A stretch of 47,381 nt of DNA from a virus, in the IMG/VR virus record IMGVR_UViG_3300042879_003765, positions 1-47,381 of that record. One strand, 5' to 3'. Shown here one piece after another: positions 22,794-31,122 of this stretch (positions are counted from its first letter, which is position 1; the number at the start of each line of letters is the position of its first letter). The notes under the pieces were generated by a model, which did no database searches, was not told where the DNA came from, and saw only the letters and a program-made list of their open reading frames with translations. A program made the translations under genes and the position numbers.

Positions 22794-23831
22794 TTAGAAT
22801 TTAAGCATTTGCATCAATCCATCTAAATTACTTACACTCCAAGGAACATTATTTGAATCAGTAACATTAGGATCTTTTAACTCGGGAAGCAATGTCCCGC
22901 CACCTGTAAGTAAAGCTAAATTAGTACCCGCTTTAGTAGCAAATACATATGAATGCGATCCTAACCAACCTTCCATTAAAGGATGCGTCAAAATAAAATT
23001 GTTATTATTGATGTTAGAAAATAGAATATTAATATTCGATGCACTACTTTGTTGTAAAATGTTTTTATATGATTTGAATAAACGTATTTTATCGACCATA
23101 CTCAAATCCATCAATTCAACTATATCATAATCCAATTCGGTTTTTAACCTCTCTATTAATTCTAATTCATTAACTAAAATCCGATTATGATACCAACCAC
23201 GTTTAATGGTATCCTGTCTAGAAATATACACTCCGGGTTTTTCAGAAGACACGGCTTCTATTTTATTTGCCGTATTAATAATGGCATTGATGATTTTATC
23301 ATATCCAAATCCTTCTGGGAATGAATAATAACCGTTAGGTAAATATAACGATTTTACTTTATATCTAACATTATTTTTAAATACTACATACTCAACATCT
23401 TCATAATATAAATCTAGCCATTCTTTAATAAATGAATAATCGCCTTCCGACTGATAAAAAGATTCTAAAATTCCTATTTTCATTTTTTTATTTTGAAGCG
23501 AATCATAACATAAACACTTACAAAAGAAATTAAAAAAGAAATGTATGTAATTCAATCCCGCTTGATCAAATAATAAAAAAATAGGTTCATCTATTTCTAC
23601 ATCATATTCCTCCGAATCATTAGTTATAGAAGAATCGTATACTAAATTTTTATTTCCAATCATCTGTATAGAATTATCTATACCCGCAATGACTTTCTTT
23701 TTATCATGAAATACTTCAATACCATACGGAGTATCTAAATGTTTTACATAACAATCGTCGAGTATTGTAATGTATTGCCTAGATAAATTTGCACTTGAAT
23801 CCACTACAAGATCCTTTATTTGATATTTCAT
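22794..23831 (-). CDS. GT61/DUF563-like glycosyltransferase
   Basis: A 345-residue protein with the DUF563 pattern: LLFDQAGLNYIHFFFNFF (about 87-104), then GVYISRQDTIKRGWYHNR (about 200-217) and NELELIERL, followed by VELMDLSMVDKIRLF (about 239-253). Near the end are LGSHSYVFATKAGTNL and LLTGGGT. Family members are usually beta-xylosyl- or N-acetylglucosaminyl-type transferases, but the donor here is unknown. It overlaps the trifunctional gene by 4 bases (ATGA) and lies 38 bases before the rfbH-type gene. Confidence 0.7.
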   Translation of the reverse strand: MKYQIKDLVVDSSANLSRQYITILDDCYVKHLDTPYGIEVFHDKKKVIAGIDNSIQMIGNKNLVYDSSITNDSEEYDVEIDEPIFLLFDQAGLNYIHFFFNFFCKCLCYDSLQNKKMKIGILESFYQSEGDYSFIKEWLDLYYEDVEYVVFKNNVRYKVKSLYLPNGYYSFPEGFGYDKIINAIINTANKIEAVSSEKPGVYISRQDTIKRGWYHNRILVNELELIERLKTELDYDIVELMDLSMVDKIRLFKSYKNILQQSSASNINILFSNINNNNFILTHPLMEGWLGSHSYVFATKAGTNLALLTGGGTLLPELKDPNVTDSNNVPWSVSNLDGLMQMLKF

Positions 23832-25684
23832 ATAAGTGAGTTGATTAATTTAAAGTATTTAGTAAATTTAACAAGGTCTTCATCGTGCAAAGGTAATAGA
23901 CAAAATAACAGACTAGCAGTTATTAATTTGATATTCTTTAATTCAGAACTAGTAAATTGCGATTCAAAATATTTTTTATGCGTGGTTACATAAAAAGAAT
24001 CTATTTCAAAATTATTTAAAATAAAATCATATCCTATTATAGATTGATATATTTTAGCATAATCATAGTAAGGATCTCCTAAAAGAGTCAATTCATCTCC
24101 TTGCTTTCCCAGCATATCAATCAATTTAATTCCATTTTTAGTTCGAATTACATTAGTGAATACCGGATCGCCATGTATAACGACTACAGAATCTTTAAAT
24201 GATTCTTCATATAAAGTTAAAGAAGTTAATAATTTTTGATAGATATTTTCTGAATTTTCATATTTAGAATATAATTCTAAATTGTTTAAATATCTATTTT
24301 GCAACTTCTTAGTGTAATTGGAACTAATATCGATAGATCCTTCTATTTTAACTGAATGAATATCTTTAATAGTATCTAGTAATATATCTACATCTGCAAG
24401 TATTAAAGTTTTATTTGAATACATGTATGAATAACTAATACCGTCTACATATTCCAAAACCAACTTATTTTTATATGAATCTATTAGAGATGGGAAATAC
24501 TTTTTCAATTTTACTGGCATATTATTATACCAATAAACCTCTCCTAAATTAGTAGTCTGTTTAATTACAGAATTAGATTCATATTCAATTTTATTGAAAC
24601 TTCTAGGAGGTATATTAGTATCGTAAATACCGATAGCTTTGTCCAAAGAAGAATTGGCATTTATAGCCAAATCATCAATATAATAATCCGCATACGGCTT
24701 TCCAAAGAATATTTCATCATAAGGAATATCATATTTGTGTAAAGTATCAAATGTAATTTTTCCTATATCCGCAATAGCTTTGCCCGGATTTCCATTGCTG
24801 GTTCGCATTCGCCTAGCCGTATGAATAATAATAGTATTGCCTAGTTTCTTTAGTAGTTTAAGGTAATCAATATTTTTTTGTATAGGCAACACCGACGTGT
24901 AATCATTAGGAATTACGGGATATGTAACTAAAGTATTATCTAAATCAAAACATATTCTTAAGTTAGAAGCTTTAGATTTATTTTTATTACAATAACTTTT
25001 TAATTGTAATGGAGTGCCTACACAATTAAATTTTTCTATTTCGCAAGCGTGTATTGAAATATTATCCTTTAACATTTCTGAATACACGTGAGAAATATAA
25101 AGTTCTTCATTTAAGTCTAAAATCTTAGAACAGTATTCTTTTAATATCTTAGCAGATGCAAATCCATACGCTCCCGTATTTGCATTATTAGATATTTTTA
25201 TTTTTTCTTTGATACCCGATACTTGATTTTCGTTTAATTCGAGATACGAGAATATAGGATTTGGATCTGTATCATTGAAATAGAATATCAAGTTTTTATT
25301 AATTGATTGTTTATATTTGCTAATGATATCATCATCATAAAAAGTATCACAATCCAACAAAAGAACGTTTTCATCTAATTCATTATCAGAAAAAGTATCA
25401 AGACCTTTCAATACAGTTTCAGCCGCTCCTCTAGTAGGATTGTCTAAAGAAATAAATGATATATTGATTTTGGGAAAATAGAACTTAATTAGGGATTCAA
25501 AATTATATTCCTTTAAATTATTGTGATAAATGATTTGAATTTTATCCGTATCATTTAAATTTAATGATTCGATAACTCGATAAATCATGGATTTACCTAA
25601 AACATTTATTAATGGTTTAGGAATTTGGAATCCCTCATCTTTGAATCTATTTCCTACACCTCCGATAGGAATGATTATATTCAT
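23828..25684 (-). CDS. Trifunctional fusion: nucleotidyltransferase, HAD phosphatase, APH/choline-kinase-like kinase
   Basis: A 618-residue three-domain protein. Residues 1-235 are a sugar-nucleotidyltransferase (IIPIGGVGNRF, GFQIPKPLINV, VLLLDCDTF at 107-115). Residues 241-350 are a HAD phosphatase (FDLDNTLV with Asp247/Asp249, HTARRM 288-293, FFGKPYADYYIDD 326-338). Residues 380-618 are an APH/choline-kinase fold with the Brenner motif HGDPVFTN (504-511) and LIDM (Asp523). Together they could phosphorylate, trim and activate a sugar, with release of phosphate. ATGA overlaps on both sides show tight coupling to a GT2 and a GT61. Confidence 0.85.
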   Translation of the reverse strand: MNIIIPIGGVGNRFKDEGFQIPKPLINVLGKSMIYRVIESLNLNDTDKIQIIYHNNLKEYNFESLIKFYFPKINISFISLDNPTRGAAETVLKGLDTFSDNELDENVLLLDCDTFYDDDIISKYKQSINKNLIFYFNDTDPNPIFSYLELNENQVSGIKEKIKISNNANTGAYGFASAKILKEYCSKILDLNEELYISHVYSEMLKDNISIHACEIEKFNCVGTPLQLKSYCNKNKSKASNLRICFDLDNTLVTYPVIPNDYTSVLPIQKNIDYLKLLKKLGNTIIIHTARRMRTSNGNPGKAIADIGKITFDTLHKYDIPYDEIFFGKPYADYYIDDLAINANSSLDKAIGIYDTNIPPRSFNKIEYESNSVIKQTTNLGEVYWYNNMPVKLKKYFPSLIDSYKNKLVLEYVDGISYSYMYSNKTLILADVDILLDTIKDIHSVKIEGSIDISSNYTKKLQNRYLNNLELYSKYENSENIYQKLLTSLTLYEESFKDSVVVIHGDPVFTNVIRTKNGIKLIDMLGKQGDELTLLGDPYYDYAKIYQSIIGYDFILNNFEIDSFYVTTHKKYFESQFTSSELKNIKLITASLLFCLLPLHDEDLVKFTKYFKLINSLI

Positions 25685-26313
25685 ATGGTATTATAAAACT
25701 CGTTTTGTCTTTCTTGTCTTCCAATATCTTTGATGTGAATCAAAGCAAAGTCTTCCGTATCCATTGGTAAGTGCGATCCGTTTTTCCAACCTACAGGTCT
25801 TTCATGAACAGCTCCTTCCCATTTAATATCGGGTATATTTTTATACAGTCTAAGTTGGTAATCCGGCCAATTCACTCTACCGAATGAATCTACATTCCAA
25901 CGCCATTTAGCAATATGTTCATCCGTCAATCCGTTTACTTTATTCACTCTAGGCACTGCAATTAAATCAACATCATCGTTGTTTAAATTTAGAATGTCCC
26001 GTAAATTGTCTAATAAAATATCACTAGGATATTCATCGGCATCGATATTAAAAATCCAATTTTTAGTACACAACCTGTTTAAATGATTTTTATGCTGAGC
26101 AAAGTTTTTATTTAAATGACCGAAATAATATTTAAAGTTAGGCACTGAAGAAAAGTCTTTACATAATTCTTTTACACTATCCGTTACGTTGTCGGTGTCT
26201 AATAATAACACAATTTCATCTTCTGCATTTATTTTACTCAATAAAACATTGATCAACTTATGCAATTCATAGTATTCATTACAAGCTAATATAGCATAAC
26301 TAATAGTAATCAT
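25681..26313 (-). CDS. GT2 glycosyltransferase
   Basis: A 210-residue GT2 enzyme of the short type. The N-terminal strand is ISYAILACNEYYEL (3-16) with the nucleotide-binding acidic region VLLLDTDN at about 35-42. The DxD is in NWIFNIDADEYPS (about 85-97), and the acceptor region is DYQLRLYKNIPDIKWEGAVHE (split at DYQLRLYKN / IPDIKWEGAVHE), typical of GT2. It is compact, ending soon after the catalytic domain, so it probably acts without a membrane anchor. ATGA overlap with both neighbours. Confidence 0.82.
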   Translation of the reverse strand: MITISYAILACNEYYELHKLINVLLSKINAEDEIVLLLDTDNVTDSVKELCKDFSSVPNFKYYFGHLNKNFAQHKNHLNRLCTKNWIFNIDADEYPSDILLDNLRDILNLNNDDVDLIAVPRVNKVNGLTDEHIAKWRWNVDSFGRVNWPDYQLRLYKNIPDIKWEGAVHERPVGWKNGSHLPMDTEDFALIHIKDIGRQERQNEFYNTI

Positions 26314-27362
26314 ACATTTTTTTCTATTAATTGTTTCGCAGTATTATAATCAACCGCATAATATTTTTTCTTACTATTATTAGATTTAATTATTTCTAAT
26401 TCAGTACATAGAGTAATAAAGTCTTGTATATCTTTTTGTCTTACATCCAATTTTTGATTAGATACCAATCCTTTAAATTTAGTTAAAGGCAATGTACTAT
26501 CACCTTCTTTTTTATTTCCATTCTGATATAATAAGTGAAGCATCTTTAAATTCATTTCCATCTGTTTATATTTAGGAGTATTTAATAGTGCTTTCATATC
26601 TGAATAACTCTTTGCTAAATAAAAAGAATTAAACCCTACTCCCAATAATATAATAAATTCCATGAATGTTACCAAAAGAACTAATGCTAAAGTATTAGAT
26701 TTATTTTTATTTAACTCCGCTTGATCTTTATTAGATATTTTAGTTTCTAGAGCTTGTATCTTATTATCTCTTTCACTCTCGATACTTGATATCTTTGATT
26801 CGTACTCTTTAATATCGGCTTTATCTTTGGGTTTTAACCTACCATTCTTAGCATTATCATATAAAGAAGTTAATTGTGTTTCATATATAGAAGCTTTTTG
26901 CTTGTATAAATTAACAATGGAATCGCGTTCCGATTTCAAAATAGAATCTGTTTTAGATACAATAGTTTCCTGCCTATCAATAATCCTATGCGATCCACTT
27001 AAACTTAAATAAAAAGAACCGGCTACGAGTAAAAAAACGACTACCCCACCTAATAAAATATTAGTAGTAATTTTTTTAAGTCGAACGATATATGTTACTA
27101 GCTGTTCAAAGGCAAACCTTTTTAATAACTCGTAGCCGGTCATAAATACAATAATGAAAATAGAAACGGTCAATGCTTGTCCTGCAAAGAAAGTAGGTAT
27201 TGCCTTGGTAGCATCGGCTATAAAGAAATAAGAAAATATAATTGATAAAATATTTCCTAGGAAAGAAAAGTAATATAATACTTTATCTACCGTTAGGAAA
27301 TTATTTTCAAAAGCGTTTATCTCAAACTTGTTTTTTAATTTATTAAATACTTCTATTTTCAT
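26310..27362 (-). CDS. Four-helix membrane protein with long coiled coil and possible winged-helix tail
   Basis: A 350-residue protein with hydrophobic segments at about 27-48, 58-78, 102-124 and 222-248, and a highly charged coiled coil at about 130-218 between the third and fourth. The last 70 residues (TKFKGLVSNQKLDVRQKDIQ region, then ELEIIKSNN and YYAVDYNTAKQLI) resemble a winged-helix domain. The coil would lie on one side of the membrane between two pairs of helices. It sits inside the glycan operon, so it may anchor or regulate glycan assembly. No family recognised. Confidence 0.7.
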   Translation of the reverse strand: MKIEVFNKLKNKFEINAFENNFLTVDKVLYYFSFLGNILSIIFSYFFIADATKAIPTFFAGQALTVSIFIIVFMTGYELLKRFAFEQLVTYIVRLKKITTNILLGGVVVFLLVAGSFYLSLSGSHRIIDRQETIVSKTDSILKSERDSIVNLYKQKASIYETQLTSLYDNAKNGRLKPKDKADIKEYESKISSIESERDNKIQALETKISNKDQAELNKNKSNTLALVLLVTFMEFIILLGVGFNSFYLAKSYSDMKALLNTPKYKQMEMNLKMLHLLYQNGNKKEGDSTLPLTKFKGLVSNQKLDVRQKDIQDFITLCTELEIIKSNNSKKKYYAVDYNTAKQLIEKNV

Positions 27363-27374
27363 TTGTTTTAATTA

Positions 27375-27830
27375 TTAAGATTCCAAAATACCCAATTCTA
27401 TACAAGCATTTTTAAAATCGTTTCTATTAAATTCTATACTATTTTTCATATCTAATCTAGTAGAATAATATTCCCCATCTTTGCCCGGGATTGGGTATTT
27501 AGATCTATCTTCTTCAGGAATTTCTATAACTTTAGCTACTCTCCAATTCCAATTATTTTCATTAACCCCATCGGGAAATATAATTCCTTTAGAAGGAAAA
27601 TTAAGAACTGATGGATACCAAACTAAATCAGTGTCCGTATCTACGAACTTAGAATTTTTAATCAATTCCGGAGTAGCCATTTCCCATTTACGTAATTCTA
27701 TAGATCCATTTTTGTTTAAACTAGTAGTTGTATAACCGCAGTTCATACATAGATAGGAATCAATATCATTTTCAGTTTCATGATAGCATTCCACCGTATG
27801 GCATACTTTACATCTTATTTTATTTTCCAT
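27375..27830 (-). CDS. Zinc-ribbon protein of unknown function
   Basis: A 151-residue protein with an N-terminal four-cysteine ribbon: CKVC at residues 7-10 and CMNC at about 28-31, with a His at 17. The remainder is a soluble domain rich in aromatic and acidic residues (NWNWRVAKVIEIPEEDR), ending in a helical region. Short zinc-ribbon proteins of this kind occur in many phages. It overlaps the GT4 gene by 11 bases. Function unknown; nucleic-acid or protein binding is possible. Confidence 0.65.
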   Translation of the reverse strand: MENKIRCKVCHTVECYHETENDIDSYLCMNCGYTTTSLNKNGSIELRKWEMATPELIKNSKFVDTDTDLVWYPSVLNFPSKGIIFPDGVNENNWNWRVAKVIEIPEEDRSKYPIPGKDGEYYSTRLDMKNSIEFNRNDFKNACIELGILES

Positions 27831-29142
27831 CTTCTAGTTCTACTTTTTTAAGTTTAGGCAATTCTATCTTTTTTAACTGAGGCAATTTTAATTGTACAGG
27901 TTTTGGCATTTTATCTATTGCATCATCAACATACTTAAGTAATTTTTCTCCCATTTTATCTAAAGTAAATTCGTTTCTAGATTTATAGGCTTGGCGTTTA
28001 CCTAAGTCTGTATATTTTTTAGGATTTTCAAATACATCACGCATAATGCCACCTGCATAACTATAATCAACGGTGAACCATTTAGTACCCGAATTTAATA
28101 CTCCCTGCCATTGTGCTGAAGGATGAATAGGAGTTAATTGTCCCGGTAACCAAATTACATGTTCCAAGAAATCTACATAACCAGAATTTTTAGGAACTAT
28201 AATCGGTTTAGCTGAAACCGATGCTTCTAATAAAGGCCTTCCATATCCTTCTCCTTTAGTAAAACTAATATGTGCTTTTACTTTAGGATGGTTGTATAAT
28301 GAATTCATCTCCTCCCTAGTTAAATCGCCGTGTAATAAATATACATTAGGTAAATCGGCATCAGGACTACACGTATTTTTAACTGCATCAATTTTATCTA
28401 AAATAGCTTTTCTATCTCCTATAGAAGTAGACCCGCCACTAGTTTTCAAGATTAATGCCGGTCTATTCTTTTTATTTTTAAACGATTCATAAAAAATTTT
28501 AATTAACATTCCTACATCTTTTCTATCTTGTCCTAAATCACCATTAAGCCAATGTCCTACAAAAAGAAAACAATCCTTTTCAGGAATAGCTTTTAGTTCA
28601 TTATCTAAATCATCATTAATATCATCAGTCTTAAAGAACGTTTCAATATCAAGACCCTCAAATAAAACTTCAATAGGTTTTTGTACAAATAATGTATTAA
28701 TTACTGCATTAGTACGTTCATCTCTCTGTTCATACCTAGCATCCATAAATCCCTTTTTAGAATGTTCAGAAGATACTAGTGTTAAATCCATCCTGTTAAC
28801 TCCCTCTATCCATGAAGAATCTACAATATCAGTTTCAATACCAGCTGTAATTCCTATGTTATACGTGCCTACAGGTTGAAATTCACTAGGCACTGAAATA
28901 TGAATATGAATATCCGGTTTCTTATGTAGTTCCGGAGTTTTTAAAATACAATTTAAAATTTGTGCATCGCTAGGATCTTTTTCATTTAATCCAATAAAAG
29001 GAGTGATGCCCCAATTAATCGGCCAAATTCTTAAATCATATTTGTCTGCTTTTATAATCGCACGTGCAATATCACGGGTACGGTCACCATATCCACTTCG
29101 AGTTAATACAGGCCCCGTTATTAATATTAATGGTTTGTTCAT
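27820..29142 (-). CDS. GT4 glycosyltransferase
   Basis: A 440-residue GT-B glycosyltransferase. The N-terminal half begins LILITGPVLTRSGYGDRTRDI, split here as LILITGPVLTRSGY and GDRTRDI (residues 4-25), the usual Gly-rich acceptor loop of GT4. The C-terminal half has the phosphate-binding loop and FTKGEGYGRPLLEAS (about 292-306), the E-x7-E motif of GT4 enzymes. The end is Lys-rich and repeats LKLPQLKKIELPKLKK, an unusual amphipathic tail possibly for membrane association. It follows the split GT4 pair. Confidence 0.85.
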   Translation of the reverse strand: MNKPLILITGPVLTRSGYGDRTRDIARAIIKADKYDLRIWPINWGITPFIGLNEKDPSDAQILNCILKTPELHKKPDIHIHISVPSEFQPVGTYNIGITAGIETDIVDSSWIEGVNRMDLTLVSSEHSKKGFMDARYEQRDERTNAVINTLFVQKPIEVLFEGLDIETFFKTDDINDDLDNELKAIPEKDCFLFVGHWLNGDLGQDRKDVGMLIKIFYESFKNKKNRPALILKTSGGSTSIGDRKAILDKIDAVKNTCSPDADLPNVYLLHGDLTREEMNSLYNHPKVKAHISFTKGEGYGRPLLEASVSAKPIIVPKNSGYVDFLEHVIWLPGQLTPIHPSAQWQGVLNSGTKWFTVDYSYAGGIMRDVFENPKKYTDLGKRQAYKSRNEFTLDKMGEKLLKYVDDAIDKMPKPVQLKLPQLKKIELPKLKKVELEDGK

Positions 29143-29143
29143 A

Positions 29144-30103
29144 TTATTTTATTTTGGAATAATCAACTAAAACTCCGTTATGTTCGGGTTTATACTTATA
29201 AGACTTTACATTTATTAAATCATATTTTTTTCTAGGTTGCCAATTTTCAAAAATATAATCAATACAAGTTATCATACCTTCACTGAGTTTATCCGAAGAC
29301 ATTCTACTCTCTTCTCCCATGAGCCATTCTCTTCCTAACTGTCCTGCAGTTTCTCTGAAATCTGGATGTGTATCAAACCATTTTTTAATGGCTACTGCTA
29401 TATCTTCAAAAGAAGTTCGGTCATCAAAGATATAAGGGGTGGGCACTGACCCCTGAATACTTCTATTACTAGGAAATACTGGTATTGCCCACAATCCGTG
29501 CTTTTTATATTTACCGGTATGGTTACTCGGAAACTCTTGAGTAAATTCAATCCAATCACCGTTATCATCTTCAAATCTCATTTGATCTTGAAGACCTCCG
29601 GTAACGTTATTAATTACAGGAGTACCTGCCATAATCGATTCTGTACTAGATAATCCCCATCCTTCATTACTTCCATTACAAATGGTAACATCTGCAATGT
29701 TGTATAAATGATTTAAAGTAACGAAATCTACCATTCTACCAGTAAAGAAAATGTTTTTATCCGGACATAGGTTTTCAATTACATCATATAAATTAGTACC
29801 ATTTTCATCAATAGGTTGAGTGTGCAAAAGCAATGCACATTTATTAGCCTGTTCCGGACCTATCATATCTAAGAAAAGTTTATATCCTAATATGATATCT
29901 GGAATCATTTTACGTCTAATGTTCCTACTATTAAAAAACAATACAAATTCAATTGTATCGTTTTTAGATCCGAAAATTTCCTTTCTAAGATTTTCTACTT
30001 TAGTGAATTCTTCGGGGTGATTCACGCCATCTATGGGATAATATATCCTAGGATCTATCCCATGTGGCACGTAAGCCACTACAGGTTTATTTGCAAATTT
30101 CAT
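29144..30103 (-). CDS. C-terminal half of a split GT4 glycosyltransferase
   Basis: A 319-residue protein containing only the C-terminal nucleotide-sugar-binding Rossmann domain of a GT4 enzyme: VAYVPHGIDPRIYYP (9-23), which in intact enzymes links the two domains, then VLFFNSRNIRRKMIPDIILG and CNGSNEGWGLSSTES, the E-x7-E motif region. The N-terminal domain is missing and is encoded by the adjacent gene, 4 bases upstream in another frame. The two together would form one GT-B enzyme. Either a natural gene split with assembly in trans, or a frameshift. Confidence 0.8.
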   Translation of the reverse strand: MKFANKPVVAYVPHGIDPRIYYPIDGVNHPEEFTKVENLRKEIFGSKNDTIEFVLFFNSRNIRRKMIPDIILGYKLFLDMIGPEQANKCALLLHTQPIDENGTNLYDVIENLCPDKNIFFTGRMVDFVTLNHLYNIADVTICNGSNEGWGLSSTESIMAGTPVINNVTGGLQDQMRFEDDNGDWIEFTQEFPSNHTGKYKKHGLWAIPVFPSNRSIQGSVPTPYIFDDRTSFEDIAVAIKKWFDTHPDFRETAGQLGREWLMGEESRMSSDKLSEGMITCIDYIFENWQPRKKYDLINVKSYKYKPEHNGVLVDYSKIK

Positions 30104-30107
30104 AACC

Positions 30108-30674
30108 TTATTTTACTTTATAATTGTTTCTATAATCTAATTCAACATAATTTTCTTGTCCCAACACTTGTTTATTGAGGTTGGTAGTCTGTTTACTTAT
30201 ACCCATTAATAAATCACAAGAAGCGTAATAAGTACGATTCCACATTGGGAAAGGCAAGTCGTCCCAAATATTCCAATACAAAATAGGTATTTTCGTCCTA
30301 ATTTCATCTTCCATATCAAACAACCAAGTGAAGAATCTAGGATCCGTGAAAATCATTAATGCATCTATTTTTTCCATAGATAAGATTTGTCTGATTATCA
30401 TAGGATTTCCATACCCTTCAAAGGGAATAATACGAACCCACGGATCTTCAACTCCAGTTATATTAGATACATCACCACTAATATCCAACAGTTTGCCGTT
30501 TTCAGGATGCTTGATGGCTGCTCCTACTTGTAACCAATTATATCGGTGACACGTGTTAAATACAATCTCTTTGGATTGCGTACCAATACCTGACGGCAGC
30601 CTCAAGTCGTCAGACAATAATAAAATAGTTTTTCTTTTATCTTTAGGTAAATACCCTTTAATTTCTCGTAACAT
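30108..30674 (-). CDS. N-terminal half of a split GT4 glycosyltransferase
   Basis: A 188-residue protein with the N-terminal Rossmann domain of GT4: KTILLLSDDLRLPSGIGTQS (15-34) carries the Gly-rich loop. FEGYGNP, ALMIFTDPRFFTWLFD (about 105-120) and YWNIWDDLPFP follow, and it ends in the switch-helix region LLMGISKQTTNLNKQVLG, where intact enzymes continue into the C-terminal domain. That domain begins in the next gene. It starts its unit with a TATATTTATA box 15-24 bases upstream. Parts as separate polypeptides would need to associate. Confidence 0.8.
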   Translation of the reverse strand: MLREIKGYLPKDKRKTILLLSDDLRLPSGIGTQSKEIVFNTCHRYNWLQVGAAIKHPENGKLLDISGDVSNITGVEDPWVRIIPFEGYGNPMIIRQILSMEKIDALMIFTDPRFFTWLFDMEDEIRTKIPILYWNIWDDLPFPMWNRTYYASCDLLMGISKQTTNLNKQVLGQENYVELDYRNNYKVK

Positions 30675-30688
30675 AACCTTTTATTTAT

Positions 30689-30698
30689 TATAAATATA
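30689..30698 (-). promoter_or_regulatory. Candidate promoter box TATATTTATA
   Basis: Minus-strand TATATTTATA at 15-24 bases before the ATG at 30674, matching the boxes seen before 1933, 2772 and 6602. It would drive the glycan genes to its left. Confidence 0.4.
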
Positions 30699-30715
30699 GA
30701 TTCAGGGACAAAACC

Positions 30716-31120
30716 CTAATTCATGATAACATATTTTTTTTCACTCTTTTCTAACAATACAATACAAGTTTTTAAATTTTTAGCAGATGAATTTTCTTCT
30801 ACTAAACAAATACAGACATCTACATAACTAACAAACATTTTATCCCTAAGTATAAAATTAAAAGGTTTATACGGTTTATTATAGAATCCTTCATTTAAAG
30901 CTGAATATAGGTTATGTGTGGTATGTGCCGGATTAAATTCTCTATATTGCAATCCCAAATCCAAAGCATATTTTTTAACATATTTTTCCGCCCCTTGTAA
31001 AGTGCCTCTACTAACTATTTCAATATCCGTACCGTGTTTTTGTTTTAATTGAAATAGTATATTTTTTATTTTTAATTTATTTTCGTAAGTATTTTCTCCT
31101 ATTAATCCTATTCGTTTCAT
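30716..31120 (-). CDS. SLOG-family (DprA/YspA-like) protein
   Basis: A 134-residue protein with the SLOG/DUF2493 Rossmann-like pattern: MKRIGLIGEN at the start and VSRGTLQGAEKYVKKYALDL (about 36-55). The latter matches the 'SGGxxGxDxxAxxxA' nucleotide-binding loop, with Arg-Gly in place of Gly-Gly. Related YspA proteins bind nucleotide-derived ligands; a role in phage is not established. It lies 2 bases after the nuclease gene. The C-terminal LVEENSSAKNLKTCI fits the family's second half. Ligand unknown. Confidence 0.7.
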   Translation of the reverse strand: MKRIGLIGENTYENKLKIKNILFQLKQKHGTDIEIVSRGTLQGAEKYVKKYALDLGLQYREFNPAHTTHNLYSALNEGFYNKPYKPFNFILRDKMFVSYVDVCICLVEENSSAKNLKTCIVLLEKSEKKYVIMN

Positions 31121-31122
31121 GT

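Noticed and set aside
30697-30720. Short hairpin (AGGG/CCCT) at the stop codon of the SLOG gene as a terminator.
   Set aside because: The stem is only 4 bp and lies within the stop codon region without a good T-run on the minus strand.
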